Positions 8,217 to 17,654 of a stretch of DNA of 63,686 nt are shown in pieces. Source of the DNA: CAZFLD01 sp964519835 (lineage in GTDB: Bacteria; Spirochaetota; Spirochaetia; DSM-27196; CAZFLD01); contig CAZFLD010000017.1 of NCBI GenBank assembly GCA_964519835.1, positions 1-63,686 on the forward strand. Direction: 5' to 3'. The notes beneath the pieces were generated by a model. The model ran no database searches, was not told where the DNA came from, and saw only the letters and a program-made list of their open reading frames with translations. Within the stretch, counting starts at the first letter, position 1. Each line of letters opens with the position of its first letter. The position numbers and the translations under genes were made by a program.

Positions 8217-9551
8217 TTAGGTATCCACGGCACAGAACTCGGGTCGAGCGAGGGTGTCGTCGTCGGCGCGGAAGCGCTCGAGCAGTTGAAGGAGTTCTTC
8301 CACCACGCTTGAGTTATCTTCCGCAACATCACGCTCCTCGAGGGGGTCGGCCTCGACATCGTAGAGCTCGGTGTCGGTCGAGTTCTTCCGCCACCGCCGG
8401 ATCAGCTTCCACGCTCCATTGCGAACGGCAAAACGCGCATGCCGCAGGTTCCAGTACATCGGCGGGCGTTCGCGTTGCCGCCCCGGACTCCGCAGGGCCT
8501 CGCTGATGTCGGTTCCGTCGAGGGGAACACCGAGGAGACCCACATCCTCATCAAGACTCGCAAGCGAGGCAAGAGTAGGTACCCAATCGGCGATGTGTAT
8601 GGGGGTTATGACGCGGCCGGGGTCCAACGCCGCCGGCCAGCTTATTGCCGCCGGCGTCCGGATGCCGCCCTCGTACAGCTGCGCCTTGTGCCCGCGAAGG
8701 GGGTAGTTGCTGCCGGTGCGCGGCATGTCGGCGTGGCGGCCGGGGTATTGGGCGGTGTCGGCACTGGGGTTGTAGGTGACCGCGCCGTTGTCCGAGGCAA
8801 AGACAACGATTGTGTTGTCTTGCTGTCCCGTGGCCTTGAGGAACTCCACAAAGCGGCCCACCGCCGCGTCCATGTGGCTCGCGTAGGCGGCATACTCCTT
8901 GAACGAGCGGTCGCGCTGCGGGTCCGGGTCGTAAACAGCGTCGGCGTAGCGATCCTTCCACACCTCCGGGGCCTTCACCGGCGTGTGGACGGCGGTATAC
9001 GGTACGTAGCAAAACCATGGGCCCGGGCACCGGGAAAGCCACGAGAGAGCCTCGTCGGTGATCAGGTCCGTCGCGTGGCCCTGCTCATCGATGAGCTCCC
9101 CGTTTTTGTGCCAGGTCCGACTGTAGGGCCCCTCCTTGTAGCGGTGGCTGTACGGATCTACCCCGCCGGCGAAGGACCCGTAGCTGTAGTCGAATCCGTA
9201 GGCGTTGGCGTAGAACTTCGGGTCGGATCCGAGGTGCCACTTGCCGAACAGTCCCGTTTTGTAACCGTTGGCGTGAAACAGCGTGGCGAGGGTTGGGTAG
9301 CCGTCGGGAAGAACCGGCGCGTTGGAGGGAACCGTGGCGTGCTCACCAAAGCGGCTGGGGAACCGGCCTGTCAGCAGGGCGGCACGGGTCGGCGTGCACA
9401 ACGGGCACACGTAGTGGCGGTCGAGCTCCACCCCGCTTCGAGCCAGGCGATCGATGTTGGGCGTCTGAATTGGAGAACCGTGGTAGCCCACATCGCCCCA
9501 ACCCAGGTCGTCTGCGAGGATGTAGAGGACGTTTGGTTGCGCTGTTTGCAT
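8217..9551 (-). CDS. S1-family sulfatase, arylsulfatase A/B-like
   Basis: A 444-residue sulfatase of the classical arylsulfatase type. It begins NVLYILADDLGWGDVGYHGS with the metal pair D14/D15, has the formylglycine motif CTPTR at Cys52 followed by AALLTGRFPSRFG, then FGKWHLGSD, and ends the catalytic domain with ASDNGA. The N-terminal pattern matches N-acetylgalactosamine-4-sulfatase-like enzymes, but substrate cannot be fixed from sequence. No signal peptide is visible. It is the first gene of the minus-strand sulfatase unit. The 163 bases upstream contain the terminator of the preceding transporter operon, so its promoter should lie there. A weak TAGGG precedes the ATG. Confidence 0.93.
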   Translation of the reverse strand: MQTAQPNVLYILADDLGWGDVGYHGSPIQTPNIDRLARSGVELDRHYVCPLCTPTRAALLTGRFPSRFGEHATVPSNAPVLPDGYPTLATLFHANGYKTGLFGKWHLGSDPKFYANAYGFDYSYGSFAGGVDPYSHRYKEGPYSRTWHKNGELIDEQGHATDLITDEALSWLSRCPGPWFCYVPYTAVHTPVKAPEVWKDRYADAVYDPDPQRDRSFKEYAAYASHMDAAVGRFVEFLKATGQQDNTIVVFASDNGAVTYNPSADTAQYPGRHADMPRTGSNYPLRGHKAQLYEGGIRTPAAISWPAALDPGRVITPIHIADWVPTLASLASLDEDVGLLGVPLDGTDISEALRSPGRQRERPPMYWNLRHARFAVRNGAWKLIRRWRKNSTDTELYDVEADPLEERDVAEDNSSVVEELLQLLERFRADDDTLARPEFCAVDT

Positions 9552-9620
9552 TTCTAAACCCTACCATGCACGGGATGGGAACGAGACTGCGATTAGAGGG
9601 AAAACTGCGGACCTCCCCCC

Positions 9621-9657
9621 AAAAAAGAGGGCCGGGGCGCGCATCAGCGCTCCCCGG
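9621..9657 (-). terminator. rho-independent terminator after the Lpl-type transporter operon
   Basis: An 11-base stem with one mismatch (CCGGGGCGCGC at 9632-9642 against GCGCTCCCCGG at 9647-9657) encloses a 4-base loop. Read on the minus strand it is followed after five bases by six T (9621-9626). It sits just after the binding-protein gene that ends at 9715 and separates that operon from the sulfatase unit. Confidence 0.75.
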
Positions 9658-9714
9658 CAATGGGCCACCGGCCCAGTAGGAGGCGATCAAACAGATCGCC
9701 CACCAATGAAAGGG

Positions 9715-11256
9715 TTAGTCCATCTGCGCCTCGTACTCGGCAAGCACCTCGGCGCCGCCGGAGTCGAGCCACCGCTGCATCTCCGCATCGTACTCGTCCA
9801 TGGTAAGCTCACCAAAGATAAAGCGCGTGGTCGCGTCGGTGACAATGGCGTCAAGCTGCGGTGCGAGCTCGTTGTAGGCCTCCGAGCTCATGCCGAAGGT
9901 AATGTCACGCACGCCGTAGTCGACGCCACGCTGACGCATCTCGCCGACAAGAGCCGGGACGTCACTGGCTGGGATGCCGTACTCGTTCGCATTGTTGACT
10001 AGTTCGTTCAAATCCAGACCCAGGGCCTGGTTAAGGGCATGGCCACTCGCGAGGCGTTCCGGTTCGGGCAATAGGCTTCGTTGATAGGTCACGCCGTCGC
10101 GCTCGTAGGTCTCGTAGTGGACGCCCTCTTCACCATTGACGGCACTCCAGTTCTCGGGGTTATTGACAAACTCGAAGACTTCGATGGCGTCGGCAAGTTC
10201 CGCCTCGGATCCAATTCCGTCTCTGGTAAACAGAGTAACGCCCGAGTAGCCCGCACCAATGCTGATTCCTCCACCCTGGTCTACGTTAAGCGCGCCAAAC
10301 ATATCGAAATCGTCGAGCGATGGGTTGTCCAGGGATACGTTTCTGTCCGGCATCTGCGGGTAGTTGCCCGCTGCCAGGCGGATCGAGCCGGCGCGCCCTG
10401 AGTGAAACATCTCCCGCGTCGGGACGTCGGAGATGGCCGGGAAGTCGGAGTTTATGATGCCGTTATCGTAGAGGCGCTTTGCAAAGCGCATCATCTCTTT
10501 CCAGCCCTCGGTCATAGGGGCATAGACCAAATCGCCACTTTCATCGAGACCATAGTTGTTCGGGGCGCCGAACCACGTTGCCATGATGTTTGTCCACGCC
10601 CACTGGTGCGAAGGCAACTGGACCTCCCACAGGGCGGCTCCCATCTCGAACTCCTCGGCAAGGGCTGCCCACAGCTCGTAGGCCTCCTCCGTTGTCTCCG
10701 GACGCTCGGTGATGCCCTTCTCCCGCGCCACGTCGGCTCGGTACATCCAGACCGGACGGCCCACCGGACGTTCCGAAATCAAAAACCAGTTTTGGCCGTC
10801 TATCTCCATAAGCTCCCAGATATTCATGTCCGAGAGGCCGCTTATGGTGGGAAAGTCGTTAGGATTGTCCAGCACGTAGTCACCCGCGGGCCAAAATGCA
10901 CCCTGGTCCACGGCGTTCAAGATCATAGGCGATTTGACCAAGCCCACGGTATACACCCTGGCGGCCATGGGAAGGTTGCGCGCCGACAGGCGCACCCGGA
11001 ACCCCTCTTGGTAGGCCTCGCCGGAGGGGAGCCAATCTATGTCCAGTCGGGTATTGGTAGCCTCTTCGATGGCTGCGTAGCCCGGGAAGTCCATGTCGGG
11101 CGTCCGGTCGCCAAAGTACCTGGCCATGTAGGTAAGCTCGAAAACCTCGTCGTCCCCCGCGGGTTCCTGCTGTCCGGTTGCGAACGCGGCAACCGCGCCG
11201 ACAAGCAGAAGCAGCAGACCAACTGTCAGGACCCGCAATGTCGATTTTTGTATCAT
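9715..11256 (-). CDS. extracellular sugar-binding protein, LplA/family 1
   Basis: A 513-residue family 1 solute-binding protein for an oligosaccharide ABC importer. A signal peptide (residues about 1-27, long Leu/Val core) ends in AFATGQQE. This junction is typical of spirochaete binding proteins and has no lipobox cysteine. The mature part resembles LplA/YtcQ-type binding proteins that take up pectin or polysaccharide fragments. It is the third gene after two permease genes on the same strand, with a 111-base gap and a good AAAAGGAG site, and is followed by a terminator. No ATPase gene is next to it, as is usual for the CUT1 family, where a shared MsmX/UgpC-type ATPase is encoded elsewhere. 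Confidence 0.88.
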   Translation of the reverse strand: MIQKSTLRVLTVGLLLLLVGAVAAFATGQQEPAGDDEVFELTYMARYFGDRTPDMDFPGYAAIEEATNTRLDIDWLPSGEAYQEGFRVRLSARNLPMAARVYTVGLVKSPMILNAVDQGAFWPAGDYVLDNPNDFPTISGLSDMNIWELMEIDGQNWFLISERPVGRPVWMYRADVAREKGITERPETTEEAYELWAALAEEFEMGAALWEVQLPSHQWAWTNIMATWFGAPNNYGLDESGDLVYAPMTEGWKEMMRFAKRLYDNGIINSDFPAISDVPTREMFHSGRAGSIRLAAGNYPQMPDRNVSLDNPSLDDFDMFGALNVDQGGGISIGAGYSGVTLFTRDGIGSEAELADAIEVFEFVNNPENWSAVNGEEGVHYETYERDGVTYQRSLLPEPERLASGHALNQALGLDLNELVNNANEYGIPASDVPALVGEMRQRGVDYGVRDITFGMSSEAYNELAPQLDAIVTDATTRFIFGELTMDEYDAEMQRWLDSGGAEVLAEYEAQMD

Positions 11257-11367
11257 CTTTTACTCCTTTTATCCTTTCCGGAAATCTTTCGAAAAATCCA
11301 TCGGCGAGAAAGTAATCCTTATCCCGATATCATACACAAAACCTCCTTTGCGCATTGGTAACCACAT

Positions 11368-12267
11368 TTACCCCTTAATCGAACCCAACATAATCCCTTT
11401 GGCAAAGTGTTTTTGCAAAAAGGGATAGACCAGCAAAATGGGGATCGTGGCCACCACGATCACCGTCATATTTATCGACTTCAGCGGTGGCGGGATCTGT
11501 TCGGGATCAAGTTGGTCCAGACTCAAGCCCTGCGACATAATGACAATCTGGCGGAGCATGACTTGAATAGGCCACCGTGAGCTGTCCGACAGGTAGAGAA
11601 GGGGCCGCAAGAACTCGTTCCAGTAGTTCACCGCAAAAAAGAGCGTTAGTGTTGCCAGAATCGGTTTGGAAAGCGGGAGGATTACGCTGACCAGGACCCG
11701 CGCCTCGTTGGCTCCGTCCATCCGTGCCGATTCGCGCAGCTCGTTGGGGACGGCGCGGAAGAAGTTGATGGTCAGTATGAGAAAAAACGGGACCATCGCG
11801 GCAGGCAGGATAACCGCTACCAAGCTGTCTAGGAGGCCAAAATTTAGAATCAGCAGGTAGTTGGGCACGATGCCGGCCCGGAACAGGAGCGTGAAGACCA
11901 CCAGGAACATAATAAGCGTCCGGCCGCGGAGCTCTTTTAGAGACAGGGGATAGGCGGTAAGAGCGGTAAAAAACAGGCTTGTTACAATGCCGCCGACCGT
12001 GATAACAACCGACATCATCAAGCCCCGACCAACTTGGGGATTCCCAAAAACGATGGAGTAGTTTTCCAGCGTAAAGGTAGTCGGGAAGAGCAAGAACCGT
12101 GTAGAAATTGCCTCCTCGTGTGTGGCAAACGACACGGCGAGGACGTGGAGGAAGGGTATAAAGGCTACCAGAGAGAGGAGGATCAGGAAAGCGATGTTGA
12201 TCCACCCAAAAACCTTCTCGCCCGGGGTGTCGATGTTGACGCCGCGGCCTTTTGCAAAAACACTCAT
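11368..12267 (-). CDS. carbohydrate ABC transporter permease, LplC/YtcP-like
   Basis: A 299-residue CUT1 inner-membrane permease with about six membrane segments. The EAA loop that docks the ATPase is visible as ELRESARMDGANEARVL followed by VILPLSKPILATL. The C-terminus KHFAKGIMLGSIKG is characteristic of the LplC/YtcP group. I chose the ATG at 12267, which overlaps the upstream permease stop as ATGA and lies just before the conserved start. A longer frame reaching 12660 exists, but its extra part is an out-of-frame overlap with the upstream gene. It should form the channel with the next upstream gene. Confidence 0.93.
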   Translation of the reverse strand: MSVFAKGRGVNIDTPGEKVFGWINIAFLILLSLVAFIPFLHVLAVSFATHEEAISTRFLLFPTTFTLENYSIVFGNPQVGRGLMMSVVITVGGIVTSLFFTALTAYPLSLKELRGRTLIMFLVVFTLLFRAGIVPNYLLILNFGLLDSLVAVILPAAMVPFFLILTINFFRAVPNELRESARMDGANEARVLVSVILPLSKPILATLTLFFAVNYWNEFLRPLLYLSDSSRWPIQVMLRQIVIMSQGLSLDQLDPEQIPPPLKSINMTVIVVATIPILLVYPFLQKHFAKGIMLGSIKG

Positions 12268-13253
12268 AGCACGCCTTCCTCGCCAAAGCGCTTGGCAACA
12301 CGGTCCATACCGACAACCAGCGCAAGACCGACGATGGACGTAAAAACGCCGATGGCGGCGGTGTAGCTGTACTGACCCTGCACAACGCCGAATGAGTACA
12401 CGTAGGTGTCGAAGATCTCGCTCACCTGACGGTTCAAGGGGTTTCGAAGCAGAAACACCTGCTCGAATCCCACCTCGAGGAATCGCCCGAGGCGCAGCAG
12501 AAAGAGAATAACAATCGTGGAACGAATGCTCGGAAGGGTTATGTGCCACATCCGACGGAAACGTCCGGCGCCGTCGACGATGGCCGACTCGTAAAGCGAA
12601 GGGCTCACGCCGGCGATAGAGGCCAGGTACACAATCGTGGAGTAGCCGACCTCCTTCCAAAGGAGCTGCCCCAGATATACACCGTGGAAGGTGCGCTCGC
12701 TCATTAGGAAGGGCACCTTGTCCAGACCGAGGGCCACAAGCGCCTCGTTTGCGATGCCCCCCTGGGTTGTGAGCATTACGTAGGTAATCGATGCGGCGAC
12801 GGGCCAGGATATAAAGTGCGGGATGTAGACGACCGTTTGCACGGTGCGCTTGAAGGCGGGGTTGCGCAGCTCGTTGAGGAGGATTGCCACGATAATCGGG
12901 GCGGGGAAAAAGAGCAACAGATTAATCGCGGCGATAATTGCGGTGTTTCGAAGGAGCTCCAGGAATACACCGCTTGTGAAGAGTCGCTCGAAGTGCTTAA
13001 AACCGACCCATTCACTCCCAAAGAGGCCTTGGTACGGCGTATAGTCCTGAAACGCGGTGGCCAGATACGCCGCCGGCACGTACCGAAACAAGAGCAGGTG
13101 CGCAAGCCCGGGAACCAGCATAAGGTAGAGCAGTTTGTTGTTGACGATGTGACGGACCAAAGAGGGCCGCTTGGCAAGGGGCAGTGTCTCCGCCGGGGGT
13201 CCGTTTCGCCGCCTGGTCGGCCGTTCCGACCTGAGATGAACGGTAGATCTCAT
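12264..13253 (-). CDS. carbohydrate ABC transporter permease, LplB-like
   Basis: A 329-residue CUT1 permease, partner of the LplC-like protein. The opening NKLLYLMLVPGLAHLLLFRY and the motif FQDYTPYQGLFGSEWVGFKH are typical of LplB proteins. The EAA loop is seen as LYESAIVDGAGRFRRMWHITLP. About 30 polar, arginine-rich residues precede the first membrane helix. It is the first gene of the transporter operon and is divergent from the histidine kinase gene, which makes it a likely target of that two-component system. Confidence 0.93.
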   Translation of the reverse strand: MRSTVHLRSERPTRRRNGPPAETLPLAKRPSLVRHIVNNKLLYLMLVPGLAHLLLFRYVPAAYLATAFQDYTPYQGLFGSEWVGFKHFERLFTSGVFLELLRNTAIIAAINLLLFFPAPIIVAILLNELRNPAFKRTVQTVVYIPHFISWPVAASITYVMLTTQGGIANEALVALGLDKVPFLMSERTFHGVYLGQLLWKEVGYSTIVYLASIAGVSPSLYESAIVDGAGRFRRMWHITLPSIRSTIVILFLLRLGRFLEVGFEQVFLLRNPLNRQVSEIFDTYVYSFGVVQGQYSYTAAIGVFTSIVGLALVVGMDRVAKRFGEEGVL

Positions 13254-13409
13254 GGTGTATTCTTTTTACCAGCGATTTGCCGCCGGCGAAAGAGCAATCT
13301 CTACCGTAAGTTCCGTCTTTATCATGGTTTATTTACAGGAGGTTTATACTAGTAGAGGGCAGGCCGGCTTGCACCGCGTTCGGACTCGGCATATCCTGAA
13401 CCAAGGACC
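13254..13409. promoter_or_regulatory. divergent control region between transporter operon and two-component genes
   Basis: These 156 bases lie between the LplB-like gene (minus) and the sensor kinase gene (plus), so they should hold both promoters. A TATACT at 13345-13350 is a good minus-10 box toward the kinase; no convincing minus-35 at normal spacing was found. No strong inverted repeat was seen. Control of the transporter by the adjacent response regulator is inferred from position only. Confidence 0.35.
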
Positions 13410-14711
13410 ATGCATTTGCCCCGACACCGGAAGCTCAAACGGCGACACTCACCGGTACCGTTGATCCTCCCGCCTCTTCTCGGCATCACACTCTTGGTGG
13501 CGGCCGCAGCCGGGGTCCTGGTCTCGCGCCGGCCGGGAGATCCCGGTTCCACCGTCGGCTTCCTAATGGGGATAGTCGGCGCCGGTGTCGCGATGCTCTT
13601 TTTGCCCGCCACCGGCAAGCTCCGCAGCTATTACACAACGCAGGCTGTTGTTATCGTCTTTCTGCTCGTGGCGGTTGGCGCGTCCGGCCCCTTCCCTATG
13701 CTGCAGGCACTACTGGTTGCCGCCGGCATTCTCGAGCTTGTCCTTATCGAGCCGTATCCGGGCAATCTCTTTTTTACCCTCGGCATAACGGCGGCTGCGA
13801 CCGCGGTACGCCTGCTAACAAACCTCGACCATCGGTTTTTTACGGAGATGATTTTGAAAGATCATCTGCCGTTCCTGGTGATTACCGCGCTTGTAGCGTC
13901 GGTCGGCAGCCTTATGACAAAACACCGGGAGGTAAACGTTACCTTGGGTGACCGGAAACGTCAGCTCGAAGAGAGTGTTATCGAGCTTGCCAAGGCAAAC
14001 GCCGCGTTCCAGGACGTGGCGGTCGACGCGCGGGAGCGGGCCACCGAAAGCGAGCGCCAACGCATAACCCGCGATATCCACGACATTATCGGGTACACCT
14101 TGACCAACAACATGATGCTTATGGAGGCCGCGCAGGACCTCATGAAGGAAAACGCCCTGGCCCTCCCGGGAATTATCGAGCAGGCGCGCTCGAACGCGGA
14201 GGAGGGCCTGCGACGGATACGGGCCGCCATGTATCGGCTCCGGCAAGAGGAGGTGCCCCACGCCAGTGGACTCGACGCGGTAGCACGACTCATCCGGATC
14301 TTCGAACACTCAACGGCGGTTGCCATCCGTTACGACTTCTCCAACGCGCCACGCTCCATCTCCGAGCAGGTCGACTCGGCGGTCTACCACCTCGTCCAGG
14401 AGGCGTTGGTAAACGCCTTCCGCCATGGGAACGCTACCGAGGTCCGCATTCAGCTCTGGTACACGGGCACCGAGCTCCGGGTTCATCTTATGGACAATGG
14501 AAAGGGCGCCGACAGTATTACGGAGGGCATCGGCATTAGCGGCATGCGGGAGCGAGTGGAGGCTTTGGACGGGACGCTCCGTATACAACCGCTGCCGGGC
14601 GGCTTCGAGGTGGCGGCCCACATTCCCGTGCGGTTGACTTCGCAACCGGGTGATATCTTCGAGCAGAGGGCCGCGCCGGAGGCCCCAGCTTCACAGGACC
14701 ATGCATCATGA
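13410..14711 (+). CDS. sensor histidine kinase, DesK/NarL type (HisKA_3)
   Basis: A 433-residue membrane kinase. Residues 15-165 hold five or six hydrophobic helices with little extracellular sequence. A linker helix (175-215) leads to the phosphorylation motif ERQRITRDIHDIIG with H224. The ATP-binding domain shows QEALVNAFRHGNATEV and DNGKGADSITEGIGISGMRERVEAL. The small sensor suggests it senses the membrane or interacts with the transporter, rather than binding sugar with a large outer domain as YesM-type kinases do. The stop overlaps the regulator start as ATGA, so the two are co-translated. Confidence 0.92.
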   Translation: MHLPRHRKLKRRHSPVPLILPPLLGITLLVAAAAGVLVSRRPGDPGSTVGFLMGIVGAGVAMLFLPATGKLRSYYTTQAVVIVFLLVAVGASGPFPMLQALLVAAGILELVLIEPYPGNLFFTLGITAAATAVRLLTNLDHRFFTEMILKDHLPFLVITALVASVGSLMTKHREVNVTLGDRKRQLEESVIELAKANAAFQDVAVDARERATESERQRITRDIHDIIGYTLTNNMMLMEAAQDLMKENALALPGIIEQARSNAEEGLRRIRAAMYRLRQEEVPHASGLDAVARLIRIFEHSTAVAIRYDFSNAPRSISEQVDSAVYHLVQEALVNAFRHGNATEVRIQLWYTGTELRVHLMDNGKGADSITEGIGISGMRERVEALDGTLRIQPLPGGFEVAAHIPVRLTSQPGDIFEQRAAPEAPASQDHAS

Positions 14712-15388
14712 ACCAGCAGCTACGAATACTCATAGCAGACGACCAGCGACTCTTTGCCGACGGCCTGCGTGTTGTTATCGAATCTCGTGCCCCCGAGTTC
14801 AAGGTTGTTGGTATTGCCGCCAACGGGAAGGAAGCCGTGGAGACCGCCGAACGGAAGCGTCCGGATATCGTTCTGATGGATGTTCGTATGCCGGAGATGG
14901 ACGGCGTGGAGGCAACAAGACGGCTTCACGACTCCCATCCCGAGATCAAGATTCTAATCCTGACGACCTTCTCCGACGACGAATACGTACATAACTCGAT
15001 GAAGCATGGAGCGGTAGGATACTTGCTCAAAAACCGCCCCGCCGAAGAGTTGGTGGAATCGATTCGGGCCCTCGGCCGAGGGATCGTCCAGATCGACGCG
15101 GAGGTGTCCAAGAAGCTACTGCAGATGGACTCTACCCGCACCAAGGAGCGAAGCGAGTTTTCCGCCCGTCTTCATTCGCTCTCGCCTCGCGAGCAGGAAA
15201 TCCTGTCGCTTATGGCCGACGCCCACCGCATCCTCGCCATCGCCAAACGGCTCGGCATCGCCGAGCAAACCGTCCGCAATCACGTGAGCAACATCTACGC
15301 CAAGCTCGAAATCCACGACCGCATGGAAATCGTGAACTACGTCACCGAGATTCGCGAGTTCTTCCGAGCCCGCCGGCCGAGTGGCTGA
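14708..15388 (+). CDS. response regulator, NarL/LuxR family
   Basis: A 226-residue regulator. The receiver domain has the acidic pair D11/D12, phospho-acceptor D58 (VLMDVRMPEMDG) and a lysine in YLLKNRPAEE. The C-terminal LuxR-type helix-turn-helix is seen as HSLSPREQEILSLMADAHRI and AEQTVRNHVSNIYAKL. It is phosphorylated by the kinase encoded just upstream, and the divergent Lpl-type importer operon is the nearest plausible target. The last 47 bases overlap, on the other strand, the 3' end of a frameshifted hydrolase gene. Confidence 0.93.
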   Translation: MNQQLRILIADDQRLFADGLRVVIESRAPEFKVVGIAANGKEAVETAERKRPDIVLMDVRMPEMDGVEATRRLHDSHPEIKILILTTFSDDEYVHNSMKHGAVGYLLKNRPAEELVESIRALGRGIVQIDAEVSKKLLQMDSTRTKERSEFSARLHSLSPREQEILSLMADAHRILAIAKRLGIAEQTVRNHVSNIYAKLEIHDRMEIVNYVTEIREFFRARRPSG

Positions 15389-16449
15389 GGGATTGCGGGT
15401 TGCCGACCTCGTCGCCGACGGAGAGTTCACCGTTGTATAGCCAGCCGTCGACGGTGTACTGCGGGGCGCCCATCTCCTCGCGGCGGAGTACCGCCAGATC
15501 CTCGCGCGAAATGGCGACCTGCCCAAGATCGGGCAGCATCGCACCCCGGTAATGGAGCTCCGTTCCGTATAGGTCTTCGATCTTGCAGCCGTGCTTGTCA
15601 CACCAGGACCCGAAGTGGAGCTCGCGCAATCCCGCGATATCGGCTTCCGTTAGGAGCGGTATTCCGATTCGGTCGGCCAGGAACCCAAGCGCCCCTTTTG
15701 CGCCTTGATAGGGCCGATGACCACATCGGCATCGCCGTTTATCACAAGAAGCTCGTTTTTTTGGAGGCGAGGGAGAGAAACTCGGACCAGTCGCAGACAG
15801 CACGAAGCTTCCGATTAGGAACCCGTGTGCAGAACTTGCCCACACGGGTGGCCAGGATATCGGAGATTGCCCACCCGCTGACGATCGTCGCGCAAAGACG
15901 CGGTTCAAGGGCAAAGAGCCACGTAGCCACCGCGCCCCCGAGCGAGTTCCCTGCAACGGCAATTCGCTCTGAATCGATAAACGGCAAGCCTTCGAGGAAG
16001 TCTATGCCGCGCATTGTGTCGAAGACAAGCTTCCCCATTACGGACCTGCCCACAAGCTCCGAACGGTAGGCGACGGTGGGATCGTCGTGCTCACGTGTCC
16101 CAACTTCGCCGTCGGCGCTTCGCTCCTCTTCGCCCAAGGGGTCCGCCACAAGGCAGGCGATACCCGCGCCGGCGAATGTCTGTGCAACAAAGCTCTGATG
16201 AGCAACGCCCTTGCTGTCGCCGTGACCATGGGTCATAACAACGGCCGGGGCCCGTGAATCCGCCGATCGCACATTGAAGGCCGGCCGATACGGATTCGCC
16301 GGAATGCGAGATCCCTCTTCGGCGCTGAACACCCACTTCTCCACAACAACGCCGCCGAGCCGGAGCGCCCCTCGGAATTCGCCGTCGGTCGGTGCGCCAA
16401 GGGGTGGTATGCCGAGGAGCTTGGTAAGAGTGGCTCGAAGGGATTTCAT
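15342..16449 (-). pseudogene. alpha/beta hydrolase (dienelactone-hydrolase-like), two frameshifts
   Basis: The N-terminal 235 residues are a normal alpha/beta hydrolase with THGHGD and the nucleophile elbow AGNSLGG (S169). Reading then hits a stop in a shifted frame. The lost sequence can be followed: from a run of seven A (T on the plus strand, 15756-15762) the next frame reads NELLVINGDADVVIGPIKA. After a run of four G (C on plus, 15692-15695) a third frame reads KGALGFLADRIGIP and continues to the stop at 15342. Each break is explained by loss of one base in a homopolymer. That is typical both of sequencing error and of early decay, so the gene may be intact in the living strain. Confidence 0.75.
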
Positions 16450-16541
16450 ATGCGCCTTAGTGTCGGTCGACCGGGGACGCAGGTCAAGACGGTCGGTCGT
16501 TGTGGAACCGCCGAGTTGCAGGTAGGGTTTGAGGAAACGTT

Positions 16542-17324
16542 ATGGATTCACGAAGCGCCGCGCGGCTCCGCCGCTACGCACAATCCCAGCATAGCAGCGC
16601 CGTCATAGTTATGCGTGACGGAGACACGCTGGTTGAGAGCTACCACCACATCGAGCCGGACGACGAGGTAGCGACGATGTTTCACGGCACCGACGGGTCG
16701 GGTCAACCGCGCGAGGATGTGGCGTCCATTCAGAAAAGCATTGTTGCCCTCCTGATCGGAGTTGCGACGACACGAGGTGAGTTCGATCCGGCGGCGTCGG
16801 TCTCATCGTACCTGGGTGGGTCGTGGTGCGACGCGCCGGATCACACAATCCACCGGATTACGGTCGAGCACCTGACGGCCATGTCGAGCGGGCTCGACCG
16901 CGACCTGCGCCTGCGATCCGAGCCGCTCGCCGAGTGGGACTACAACACTCGCGGCTACACAAAAGCCCGGGAGGCGCTCGAAGCCGCCACGGGTCGCTCG
17001 GTTCACGCGATGACGCGCGAGTGGCTCTGCGAGCCGCTGGACCTCTCGACCACGGAATGGGTGACGCGTACGCAGAACCCGTCGTACGGGCACTTCTGGT
17101 GGCTGAACGGCCAATCGTTCTGGATCGACACGCACGGAGTGCGGCGCCCCGGCCCTCGCCTTCCAAATGCTCCCTCGGACACGGTCATGGCACACGGCAG
17201 GTTCCAGCGCTACCTGTGGGTCGTTCCGAGCAGTGGGCTCGTCGCCGTCCCGCTGGGCGCCGAACCCGCGCCCGATTTCGCAGACCGCTTCTGGTCGCTG
17301 CTGAGCGAGACGATCCAGTTGTGA
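16542..17324 (+). CDS. beta-lactamase-related serine hydrolase, shortened
   Basis: A 260-residue protein of the class C beta-lactamase/esterase-like family. The nucleophile motif SIQK is at S62-K65 and the second catalytic Tyr is Y134 (WDYNTRGY, with Thr where family members usually have Asn two residues on). The C-terminal region SYGHFWWLNGQSFW joins directly to a block that normally lies about 60 residues earlier, so an internal segment seems to be missing. GAGGAA precedes the ATG at good spacing. It is divergent from the frameshifted hydrolase. Likely an esterase or peptidase-like enzyme of unknown substrate, possibly inactive. Confidence 0.6.
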   Translation: MDSRSAARLRRYAQSQHSSAVIVMRDGDTLVESYHHIEPDDEVATMFHGTDGSGQPREDVASIQKSIVALLIGVATTRGEFDPAASVSSYLGGSWCDAPDHTIHRITVEHLTAMSSGLDRDLRLRSEPLAEWDYNTRGYTKAREALEAATGRSVHAMTREWLCEPLDLSTTEWVTRTQNPSYGHFWWLNGQSFWIDTHGVRRPGPRLPNAPSDTVMAHGRFQRYLWVVPSSGLVAVPLGAEPAPDFADRFWSLLSETIQL

Positions 17325-17405
17325 GTGGCGCCGGCCGGGCCAAGAACGCGATCGACCAACCGCCCCAATCTCGACTCGGTCGGGTTTGCCGTGTACTCTA
17401 AGTGC

Positions 17406-17654
17406 ATGGCGGTAAAGACCATCACGATCGACATGGAAGCGTATGATTCGTTGGCTGCCCGAAAGCGGCCTGGCGAGTCATTTAGCCAGGTCATCAAACG
17501 AACGCTCGCGGCAGAGCGGTGCACTTCCGCCAATCTGCTGGAGCACATCGATAGGGTTATGCTCTCCGAGTCGGCGCTTGATGCAACGGACGATGTGGTG
17601 AGGTCTCGGTCAACTGAGCTGGTGGCGGAGCCAAGAGCCCCGTATGATGCTTGA
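17406..17654 (+). CDS. VapB-like antitoxin
   Basis: An 82-residue protein beginning AVKTITIDMEAYDSLAARK, followed by GESFSQVIKRTL. This is the pattern of VapB-type antitoxins with a short DNA-binding N-terminus and a toxin-wrapping tail. I chose the ATG at 17406 because homologous sequence starts there; the ribosome site is weak. It overlaps the PIN gene downstream by 11 bases, the standard antitoxin-toxin arrangement, and would repress its own operon. The partner toxin lacks one catalytic residue. Confidence 0.75.
   Translation: MAVKTITIDMEAYDSLAARKRPGESFSQVIKRTLAAERCTSANLLEHIDRVMLSESALDATDDVVRSRSTELVAEPRAPYDA

Noticed and set aside
11368..12660. A 430-residue version of the LplC-like permease with a long N-terminal extension.
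   Set aside because: The extra part is an alternative frame inside the LplB-like gene, is rich in Arg/Ser/Cys, and the ATGA-coupled start at 12267 matches the family.
13254..13409. A full sigma-70 promoter for the sensor kinase.
   Set aside because: Only the minus-10-like TATACT is convincing; no minus-35 at 16-18 bases was found, so it is noted only as part of the control region.
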